Assembly: GCA_028753945.1 (NCBI GenBank)
Contig: JAPNXP010000011.1
Span: 1,984,001-2,048,000 of the forward strand
DNA from: Hexactinellida sp. DTS-2022
Lineage: Eukaryota; Porifera; Hexactinellida
Reading direction: 5' to 3'
DNA: 64,000 nucleotides
Shown here: in pieces, positions 34,457-43,869 of the stretch
How positions within the stretch are numbered: the stretch's first letter is position 1
Layout of the letters: each line of letters starts with the position of its first letter
Notes under the pieces: model-generated
Told to the model about the DNA's origin: nothing
Databases searched by the model: none
Seen by the model: only the letters and a program-made list of their open reading frames with translations
Translations under genes and position numbers: made by a program

Positions 34457-36482
34457 CAGTCTTTTTGGATTCTCTCCATTGTTCTAGCCAATCAGCGAAA
34501 CCACGCAAAAATCCTAGCTTATTATCATTGGGAACAATAGCTTTCCAATAGGATCTGGATGGAATCGTTGTTTAGAATTTACAACAAGCCACCAAGAGTA
34601 GCACAGATCTAAAAATCCGGGTGTTACTACTTCTGGATGGTAGCTACTGATAGCATTTGTTGTTTTAGGATCAATGGTAGCTAAAGCTAGAGAGACAGAT
34701 TGCTTTTTATTTCCTAGATGTAAAACGGAAAAGTTAATCTTTGGAGCCTTTCTAAGTTTACCCGCATTCTTTCAGATCATGTCATGAATTTTGTGTAGAC
34801 ATGCCCAATACACACCGCCAGCATGAAATTCGTGCAGTTTATCTGAAACAACTAGCCTACAATGAGGAACTTGAAATGAACTCGCGGCTAACAAATTATT
34901 TCTCACATTTTTAATCAGATGGACTGTGTCAAACATTAGAAAAAAATGCTGAGAAGAACGGTGTGGATTGCTAATGCAGTTTGGCTTTCCAGTAATGGGA
35001 TAAGCTTTGGAAAGATGTTGAAATCCGCTTAAATTTGTCCTATGATTGTCTGCAATGAATAGCGCGAATGACAAAGTTTCCTTGACTCAAAACTGACAAA
35101 CAGTTTAGAATAGAGTTTAAGATGATCTCATGAGAGAGTCTCACATTTGGTATCGTCTTCAGGACATAGGGAACGCTCTTCATAATCGAAATAACCATAA
35201 GACAGAAAACACTCTTGTACATTCGAAGATCTGCATCACATCCAACAATGGTCCGACCGTCATACTGAACCTAAATGAATACATTAATAAGCAGTGATAG
35301 CTAAACTATCATTACATCAAATGCTAAAATAAACATTAATTACCTGTTGTTGTAGATGCATTTCATCCATAAGCAAAACCACGTCATTTCCAATCAATTG
35401 ATTATCCCTAAGTCCACAAAGAGCAGCGGAACTTTGAATTGAGGGAGATTTCAATTGTGTAAGCAGTGTTTCAGATGGCAACGGGTGAAAATGTTTCAAA
35501 AACTGGTAGGCAGAGTGCAAAGTGTAGAGCATTAACAAGGCAAACCTGAGAGCATTCGAAGAGTATTTGGGTCTTCCTTAGGATGGTTGTATGTTGATCC
35601 AAGTAATTATTTTACAGTATTACTCCAATATCACAATTATTGTGCGAAGCTGAATAATTTTTGCAAAAGTTGGGTAAATTTGTCTACATATCGACAGAGG
35701 TCAATTTACAGTACTCAAAGTTCCTAATATATTCAGGGAGTGGAATTGGTAGACCTTGAAAACTGAGCTTGACGTGAATTTCGTTATCAATGTGAATACA
35801 TTCCTTGACTTTTGCAATATCATAATCGATTTGGATCCTATAGGCTGTCAAACCAAAGTCAGTCATTACCAATTGAAGCAATTGATATTCAGGTGCTGAT
35901 TCCATAAATCGTTTAACATCATCCAAATAATAACGAGAAATTTTATTCTAAATTGCTTCAATTCATCTTCCTGGAAATTTCGTTTCTTCGGAGCTTGCCT
36001 AGGTAAAGCTGGTGTAATTGCTTGCCTCAAAGGAATCGTATCAGGATGAATAGTAGGTATATGATTCTGGGGAAAAGGAACTAATCTTAGTCGCTTATAA
36101 TGACGTACAACAAACTTCTCCTGAAAATGGTCAATGCAAATGCATGATTGCGGAGTAACTGTGTAGTCTTTACGATTCAGAAATTTATTCCACATTTCTT
36201 GGAGTGCTCTGTGTTGGTTATTTGGAAAATGGAAAAGAGGCTTTGTTTGACTACTGAGGTAACCCGACATGCATCCGAAAAACGGCGCACTTGTTAGGCA
36301 TTTGAGCTAAGGAAATCAAAACAAATAGAAAAATAGATTAAATGTCCTAAGAAAAGAAAGATGTAGGCAATCAAAGAAAAAAAACTCCTAATTAACAAAG
36401 GATACGACTAGATAACCAATTGAAAAGTCAAAACATATATCAATTTAGCTATATTTTGATATTGTGGTTGTATATTTAATTG

Positions 36483-36850
36483 GACTCTTATTTTTTGAAG
36501 ATAATTCGGCAACATTATTCATGTATTTAGGAGGGCATGGCAAATTTAGACACTTCTTTTATGAAGTATACGTGGAATACACATAAGATATATCATTGTA
36601 TAGAAATGTATATGATAAACAGCAATTATGTAAAATGCTGACTCATGATTAAAATGCGTCTAATCAAATGAGTGATGGCCTTTTGAACTTCTTAAGTAGT
36701 CTTAATTGATTCCTTGTATTTTTTTAACCCCAGAAAGTTGTATTCACATACATTAGATGCTAACTTTTTAGTTTATGAAATTTACAAAACTGGACTCTTA
36801 TTTTTTGATAGGATTCGGCAGCATGTGTAGCCGTTAATTAATTAATATTT
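36483..36850. repeat. Recurrent CTTATTTTTTGATAGGATTCGG motif
   Basis: TGGACTCTTATTTTTTGA followed by (G)ATTCGGCA occurs at 36483 and 36794, and a variant with GATTCGGCAGCATGTGTAGC at 7633. The 36794 and 7633 copies agree over about 35 bp. It may be the end of a further repeat family, function unknown. Confidence 0.4.
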
Positions 36851-37379
36851 CGAAACTTTCTCATACGAATGAGAGCAATTATATTAAGTTTGAAAAATTA
36901 TAAAAATAGAATATGTGTGACGTCATAACTTTAACTCCTGGAACCATAGAAAATTTTAATTCTATCAAAGGATTCTACGGAAAACATTTCCATATGTAAA
37001 TCAAAGGTTTAATGCGCTATCTCTGACCCAAATAGCTACTTCCAGATTACGACCATTTCGTGTGACTGTGAAGATGATGAGACTATTGAGTGCAAAAGCG
37101 TGCCTGAATATCGTAACGCATTGAAGATTGTTATGCATTTCGCAATCTGTAATTGAAAAACTTTCATCTTAATGACATTAGCCATTTCTGAATACTAGTT
37201 AAAGGCAGTAGTAGGTATCTCGGAAAGTACCTACTTTATCCTGTTTCCAGTTAGGAAAGCCTAAACTAGGTTGGACATTATCGAGAAATTCGGCATAGAT
37301 TAGTTAACACAGTCAAATTATTGTTGTCGATAATTTTTCGTCTGCATAACAGAAAAATTATTTTCTACGATTACGCCCA

Positions 37380-37500
37380 ATGGTCACAATTTGACAACTT
37401 ACATAGGGTAGGTATGAAGTTTGAGTTCGCTTCTAAGGAAGTCTCTATATTATACCACATTTTTTGGTCCCTTGAATGGTCATAATATAAAAGGGACAGT
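37380..37500. mobile_element. Decayed copy of the pogo-like MITE seen at 56433-56625
   Basis: Shares AACTTACATAGGG, GAGTTCGCTT, AAGTCTCT and TTTTTGGTCCCTTGAATG with 56505-56610. The ends are mutated. Confidence 0.55.
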
Positions 37501-37706
37501 ATATCAATTAAAAGAATTCAATGATTACGATCAACAATGTAACAATGGGTAAGGGTGTACGCTAGGCCAGATCAAGAAAAGTACAATTGGTTGGATCAAA
37601 TTCTACCTAGATGAAAAGTTGTCTTTTCTCCTTTCTGTGATTACACGAAACATCGATCTGAAAAATAGAATGATTTGACCCTTGCGGTTAACTTGTAATT
37701 ATTTTT

Positions 37707-38330
37707 TTGCATCTGAAACCACATAAATACACCTGCGTGCAAATTGCTAATGTGATAGAGAAACCATCCAAAACATCAGAGATATGCGTACAGAGGAGAG
37801 CTAGGTCTAAAATCTGCTTTACTAATGACATCTTTCCAGTCAATCAAGATCGTCAGGTAGTATTTGGTGTATCTTACAATAAGCTTCTGGGTCATACAGT
37901 GAAAATAATATTGACTGCTTCTGACACTGACAATGCCAGCAATCTGAAGAAATGAATTCAGATGTACTTGACGGTTCGTGCTATCACCGTGTTTATCAGC
38001 AGCCAGTAATCCCGAGATTACAACGAAAAGTTTATTCTATTCGGATTTATGGTAATTTCCATATTGAATATCGAAACAAACTAATTTGGAAAAATGCACA
38101 CTCCCAATTCTCCTTTCTCAATCAGACCTGTTGTAATATTTGCTCTACAGGAAATGAAGACAATAATCGATATCTTATGGATACACTAATTAATAAGGAG
38201 TCTATCCAGATAGCACAAAATGCTTTAGAACTAAGAAGTGGAATTGGTAAAGTTGAAATTCAGAAAATGATGTATTCAGAGTTAGAGGTAATTTTTTTAT
38301 GTAAATCAATGAAATACAAAATCATTGGTT
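37707..38330 (+). pseudogene. RAG1-like transposase fragment, copy 1
   Basis: Two frames read one protein: VVFGVSYNKLLGHTVKIIL (37858-37914), then LDGSCYHRVYQQ (37963) and GNEDNNRYLMDTLINKESI (38152-38208), VEIQKMMYSELE. I align the DGS block with MDGSG of vertebrate RAG1 (catalytic Asp600) and NEDNNRYLMDTLINKE with the Glu662 block. The minus-strand copy at 51569-53019 shows the same blocks plus the zinc-binding CQLC. A donor-like GAG|GTAATT follows at 38289. The copy is a fragment with a frameshift near 37950. The RAG1 assignment is by motif alignment by eye. Confidence 0.5.
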
Positions 38331-38363
38331 TGTTAACAATCTTTTAATATTCAAACATGATTA

Positions 38364-38550
38364 CAGTGGAGCTTCCCATAACTGACACTCCAAATAGCGG
38401 ACAACCTCTAAATAACGGACAACCCTCGTGGCACGGATATATATATTTAGCATATGTCTAATAGAAAAGCAACCTCTAAATAGCGGACAACCTCTAAATA
38501 ATGGACAACGGTTCCGGTCCCAAGGTGTCCGTTGTTCGGAGGCTCTACTG
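38364..38550. mobile_element. Pogo/Tigger-like MITE
   Basis: The ends CAGTGGAGCTTCCC and GGAGGCTCTACTG are flanked by TA on both sides (38362-38363 and 38551-38552). The CTAAATAACGGACAAC motif is repeated inside. A shorter relative is at 55215-55315. Noncoding. Confidence 0.85.
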
Positions 38551-39404
38551 TATTGTTATAATATCTTGGACATGAACATGGGGAAGTTTCGTAAACCCAA
38601 GTCTCCAATCGGTATAAGGCTTTATATACTCATGTAAAGGGAGTAGATGCTTACTGAATGCAATTATTAAATGTATTAGAACCCATAAAAAAACTAGATA
38701 ACTTTTCTTAGCATAGATGTCTCATCACACTAAATAATCTACTATTGTACAAACCTAACATCCTTCAAATTCAAAACATATGTGTTCATAGTTGATTGCT
38801 CTAATTGATGAAATTGTCCTTAAGCGCTCAGTTGTTCATATTATACAACATTTGCTAGAAATTTGCGTAACAAATAAGATATACATACATACTACTGAAT
38901 AGTAACGAATAATTAGTTTTTGCATTTTAATACCATAACAAAGTGATAATGGAATTCGCTAAAATATTCAAAGTTGCGCACTGTATCGGGAGCTAAGATT
39001 TCCATAATTAATTCTTACAACATTAATCTATAACCTTTCCAAATTTATCTTTGTTGTTTGATCATCATTTTTTTCCCGCTTACCTAAGATTTCAATTTTA
39101 ATAATTTTATCAATTTTGGACATAAGAGCTTTACCCCGTTAAAATTAAAATGCATCAGTGTCATAGTAAATCAGTATATAAATATATATTTAGCATACTC
39201 ATTTTGTATATATTTGAATACAAAATAACCACGATTCCTTTGTGAAATGAAATATGTTGTATTTTAGAATTCTGAAAACCACAAATGGAACTATACATTT
39301 GATATAATTCAAAAGTTTATTTATCGGCGTAGTTTGTGTTAGAATTAATTGAAATTTTTTATAAATGTTAGTATTCTGTCTGAACTTTAATTTAATACCA
39401 ATTC

Positions 39405-39747
39405 ATACCTGCCAACTTATTTGAGTCGTATCCCTTTACGGAGCTCCAATTTTCCCCTGTACATTGGCAAAAATCCCTGTACACCGAATTTTTTTTTGTC
39501 TCTCTCATGTAGGGAAATTTCCCTACATGAGCGAGACAAACACAATATGTACGCTTGATTAGGAATTGTTACTTTAACAAAATACTACATTTTGAGAGTA
39601 AAGACAATTTTAGGTGTATTTACTTACAATCATTAATTTTGTCCCTACTTAAAATCCCTGTACAAATGTTATAATTCCCTGTACAAAACAGCAAAACGGT
39701 TAAAATCCCTGTACTGTACAGGGAATCCCTGTACGGATGGCAGGTAT
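39405..39747. mobile_element. hAT MITE with AAAATCCCTGTAC repeats
   Basis: The ends ATACCTGCCA and TGGCAGGTAT are inverted repeats. Flanks ACCAATTC (39397-39404) and GCCAATTC (39748-39755) match at seven of eight positions. AATCCCTGTAC recurs at least six times inside, and a hairpin with arms ATGTAGGGAAATT and inverse lies at 39507-39533. Noncoding. Confidence 0.8.
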
Positions 39748-40275
39748 GCCAATTCGAAGCATTTAGATAACTACAAATATTTTCCTATTTCCATGTGTTA
39801 AGCCACTGTGCATTCATGCATGCTAGATGTGTTTGTGAGTTTGTTTTTTTGCCTCTAAGCGACTTAGCAAACGAATCGCCTGTTGGAGATCAATGTTGAT
39901 TAATTATTGTTGATTACGTGATGATTTGATCTACATATATATGGTTAATTTATAACTAGATTATTCCTTTCGAAAAAAGTTAATTCCATACAACTATAGA
40001 TAACATTCAAGCTGTTTCTTCCCCAAGGAAATTAGTCCCCAAGGAACTTAAAAAAGGAACATTAAAAAAGGAACTTGTAAGTTGGAAAAGGAACTTTTTT
40101 GCTTTTTGGGCATGTTTTTTTAATTTTTGTTCTGCAACTGAACTACAGCACCCGTCCAATTGGATGGAAATAATTTTGAGACCATGATCACATCCTAAAA
40201 CTGCTTACATAACTCTAATTCCAACTTAAATTGTACGTAGTTTTGAATTAAATGTTTTTAGTGACTATATACATC

Positions 40276-40385
40276 TCCGGCGCCACGTATTATGAGGTGT
40301 GGGTGTAGTGGGTGTCACTGTCCTAGCATCGCTTCATTTCCTTGAGGCAGTGGGTGTCCGGACACCCAGGACACCCCCGCCCTGA
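40276..40385. mobile_element. GGTGTGGGTGTAGTGGGTGTC MITE, copy 2
   Basis: Same orientation and nearly the same sequence as 27587-27714, including CCGGCGCCACGT at the left and GTCCGGACACCCAGGACACC at the right. The right terminal GTGGCGCCGG is missing, so it is truncated. Confidence 0.75.
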
Positions 40386-41569
40386 TATATTGTTTTTATA
40401 CTTGTAAATACAGCGAAACTTCGTTAATATGAGAGATTTCCACATTGTATTGAGCTCCCGTAGGTTTTTACCTTTCATATCTCCGATTGTACACTTTTAC
40501 TATGTATTATGAAACACTTAAGCATATTAGACCATTAAAATGTTTTTTTAATAAATTTTTTATGAACCTCCTAAGAATAAATTTGATTCCAAAGCGACTT
40601 AGCAAGCGAAATTGCCATATAAATAGATAAGTTGTAATCGAAATTGACATTTAGAATCGAGTTTGTAGTAGAAAGTTGAGGCATAATAGATCAAGATGTT
40701 TATACAGGACAGCGTGATATAAAAATTATGTTAATTTGCTAGTTTACGGTGATGGGGGGGGGGCACTATTTGAATATTTTCGCTATAAACCTTTTTGATT
40801 AAAAATAAGTATTTACCTAGTTTTGAAGGTATATTAACGAAAACTAAGTATAACCTGAGTGTTCACATATTTTGTTATTAGTTTCTAAATTGTTTTAAGT
40901 AGTTTAGTTTGGTTAGTCTATAAGTCCCCAAGACATTATTAGAACAAAATGCAACATAGTGATAAAACATGGCGATTATTGGGTAATTGTTATTTACGTT
41001 AACGGTACGCATAAAAGTGACATTAGTACGGCTATTAAATCGACTACATAGAATCAAAAAATATTGTTACTTTTTTTCAAACTCAACCAGAAATATGTGA
41101 AATGACTTCATAATGTATTTCTTTTTAATATTGGTCATAATAATCAAATATTAATCACTCTATATTTTATGCTAATTAGTAAATAGATCATGTATCATGT
41201 GAGTAGTTTTCGGTAGGTTTTGTAGAGCCATGGCTCTACAATTATTTTCACAATCAGTATTTTCTATTAAACATAATCTAAATTGTCCAAAAGGCCCTTC
41301 TATGATGACTCATAATCCATATTACAAATTTTAAACTCGAGGCCACGCCCTATGTATGACATTGCAATAGCTTCTTTACATTATGTTATATTTTTTGTGG
41401 AATCAAGAACAAAGTTTATATACCTAGGAGGCTAATACAAAATAATTATGTAACTAATTAGTATGAATTGATATTTATTGATGGCTTTCCATAGTGAATT
41501 ATTGTATAAAGTGTCTTGTTCGCAGTTTGTAGGGTCCTTACATTCCTTTGTAGATTTGAAACGATTTTA

Positions 41570-41990
41570 CCAGTGCAGGGTCGCCTGAATTCATACACAA
41601 GACAACCTCTAGCTTTTATCGGAGGATATGCTGCCTTTCTTATTAAGCAAATTGTCTAAAATCTCAGATTTGTACCCCGATTGTTGTTCAGTACTCACTG
41701 AAAATATACGGAATTAAATGGAAATTGAAGACCCGAATTTTAACTTTGCCTATTGATTGGCCTTTTTGATCGTGTCTGCTTAAAATTATCCTTCCAATTA
41801 CGTGCTAAATGTGGTGTTTACACCTTGGATAGTGTTTACAATTATGTTTTCAATCGGATTCAAGCAACTGGCCCTCCTAAAACTCGATAGTGAAAAAATT
41901 GCCAAGACTTCGTTGATGAGTGTATAGATTGCTTAGTACAGAAGGAAAATCAATTTATTACTTTAAATTTTAACAACAGTAGCCAATTTT
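41570..41990 (+). pseudogene. Possible C-terminal remnant of a P-like transposase
   Basis: PLAFIGGYAAFLIKQ (41610-41655) resembles SLAFIAGYAVYKSIKK in the P-like copy at 61500, followed by a Cys pair and RILTLPIDWPF. Stops and shifts interrupt it. It may be the lost 3' part of the element that starts at 31491, since an inverted P-like terminus lies at 43254-43279. Weak evidence. Confidence 0.35.
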
Positions 41991-42236
41991 ACTTAACATC
42001 AACAAGGCAAAGAACCATATTGTATTATTGTTCCTACTACCTGCCCCAAAGAAAATCATGAGAGATTCCTCTAAATATTTGCTTAGTTTTCATAATTATA
42101 CTATCTAGTTTGCATGTAATAATAATACTTGAGCTTGAATTTATGTTGGGAGACAACTATGACCCATATATAAAACTTTGATATGTGTAGTTGATATAAT
42201 GAGTATAGTATTAATCAAGTAATTGGTTACAGTTAG

Positions 42237-42359
42237 AAAAAAATTGCAGCCTGTGCCGACGCATGTTCCTTTGGTGGCACTATATTTTGTTGGTTGTTTA
42301 TTGATAGTGCCTCCAAAGGAACATGCTGTCGGCGCAGGCTGCAATTTTGGATTTTTTTC
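42237..42359. mobile_element. 120-bp foldback MITE, copy 3 of 3
   Basis: The arms AAAATTGCAGCCTGTGCCGA and its near complement enclose GTGGCACTATATTTTGTTGG. It is adjacent to repeat A copy 2, in the same relation (mirrored) as at 31075, with shared flanking GATGACTTGGC. So the hairpin may be the terminal part of repeat A rather than an independent insert. Confidence 0.8.
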
Positions 42360-43225
42360 GCCAAGTCATCAACGCCTAAAGGAGTCAAGAACCATTTGTT
42401 AATCGGTCCGAGTCACAAGGAACGGTAGATAAATTTGAAGTTTATTTATATCATAAACCATCTTGAGTTTAATGCCATTAATCCATTATTTATTGATAAT
42501 AAATTATATTATTTGTTATTTATTTTAGCAATGTTATCCACGGTTGAGTTGAATTAAGTCAACAAATTTCTTATTTAATTTAATTTGTTTTAATTCATTA
42601 AATAGTAATACTGCAATTAAATAGAAGCCAGCTGCAATTTCTAAGTTAAATCAATATAATTATCGCAAGTTGAAACAATAGAGTAGGATTTAACAAGTTA
42701 AATCAATATAATTATTACAAGTTGAAACAATGGAATTAGATTTCACAGTTTTACTGAAATTGAAGTGTGAGTAAACAAAGAAATTTCAACCCCCATTTGT
42801 GGCAGAAATTAAACCCCTTATTGAAAAATTTCTTCTCCCCTCAGACGCAGAATTTTATGGTGAATCCAAATGTGAAATAAAATTTGGGGGTTTAGTGAAA
42901 CATTTTTTTAGTTATGGACCAGACAAATTTTGAAAGGTTTTAAAGATGTGTCCAAAATTTGTTAATCAAAAATCGTAACCCCAGGTGCAAATTAGACGTC
43001 GACTCCGAACCTACATGCCAAGTTTCAGCCCATCAACTATAAAGCTCTGGCCAGGGCACCGTCTACGGAGAAAAAATAAAAAAATAAAAAATAATAAAGG
43101 CAGTGATTCCAATACTGGGCCACTATACTATAGTATAGTCGGCACAGTAAAAATAATAATAAAGGCAGTGATTCCAATACTGGGCCACTATACTATAGTA
43201 TAGTCGGCACAGTAATAAACCCGCC
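42360..43225 (-). repeat. Dispersed repeat A, copy 2 (inverted)
   Basis: Reading the minus strand, two minisatellite units (43095-43215) come first, then the body with TTTGTTTACT..ACTTCA and TTGTTTCAACTTGTAATAAT as in copy 1. It is about half the length of copy 1. Confidence 0.65.
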
Positions 43226-43253
43226 TTTCTCTTATCCCTGGTCCAAAGCAGTG

Positions 43254-43279
43254 AAATGGCCTTTATATAGTAGGCTATG
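43254..43279 (-). promoter_or_regulatory. Inverted P-like terminus
   Basis: The complement reads CATAGCCTACTATATAAAGG, one base shorter than the termini at 31491 and 60766. It faces the + copies and could be the right end of the element starting at 31491, though the octamers outside the two ends differ. Confidence 0.45.
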
Positions 43280-43869
43280 ATTATACCTAATTATACCATC
43301 GGTATACCACGTACCGTGCTTCTGGCAGTTATCTCTGGAAGATTTATGGGTGTTATGTATAGAAGAACTTTTTGGACTATAATACCAAGTCCAGTAGTGT
43401 GTTTAGTTGTTTTGGGCCCATCACACCTAATAGCTGTACTCCCGAACATTTGCTTCTGTCTTCAAACATTGTAGCAAGCCAGTTACTGGCAATGCGAAAA
43501 CTTCATCAAACTTATGGTCAACTCAAGATTAAAAGTTCAGAAAATAATGAGCAGGTGCTCATTGACGAATTTACACTGCCATTAATTTAAACTGGCCTGG
43601 TAACAATTCTCGACAGATAGAAGCATCAAGTTTACTTATCGCCTTTATTGCAGGTAAACTTCAAGTTTCCTATATTGTTGATTGCCCATATTTCGTAACT
43701 TTTTAGGTATTTTAAGCCCGAATAACCAATCCCACTCGTTAATACCTTACTACTTCTCTTCCATGTATAACATCAACACTACATAATCCAATATTTAACA
43801 ATATGAAACACACTATTCGTAATACTCTTTTATCTAGGGATTACTTGCCATTCTATCAAATACTTGAAG

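Larger units (their letters stand above)
33078..36301 (-). pseudogene. P-element-like transposase (near full length, broken)
   Basis: Read from ATG 36301 downward: THAP finger (MPNKCA..., then after a one-base shift CMSGYLSSQTKP and CICIDHF); LPLPSETLLTQL; GNDVVLLMDEMHLQQQ (35380-35350, first acidic catalytic block); an intron with donor CAACAG|GTAATT and acceptor CATTTAG| at about 35272-35342; VQYDGRTIVGCDADL; ADNHRTNLSGFQHL; FDTVHLIKNVRNNL (34940-34900); TPGFLDLCYSWW; ADWLEQW; a MITE; TDPLERRFSQYRQMNGGRFLV (33760-33700), a P/THAP9 signature; and a C-terminal block ending KLRQRNKF at TAA 33078. These motifs define the P/THAP9 transposase family, which has an RNase H fold and a GTP-dependent reaction in Drosophila P. 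Frameshifts in the finger, stops after SRTKPLMP and at 33469, and the MITE show inactivity. Confidence 0.8.
32786..36703 (-). mobile_element. P-element-like transposon, minus strand, with about 100-bp inverted repeats
   Basis: The left end AGACCACTTAAAAAGTTCAA (from about 32787) and the right end TTGAACTTCTTAAGTAGTCT (to about 36702) are inverted copies that continue for about 105 bp (32787-32895 against 36597-36702, including GGCCATCACTCATTTGAT). They enclose one transposase gene (33078-36301). No matching 8-bp duplication is visible outside, so the ends may have rearranged or the insertion is old. It holds the nested MITE 33877-34456. Confidence 0.7.

Noticed and set aside
42985-43203. 72-codon ORF
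   Set aside because: It reads through two inverted minisatellite units; repeated residues are a repeat artefact.
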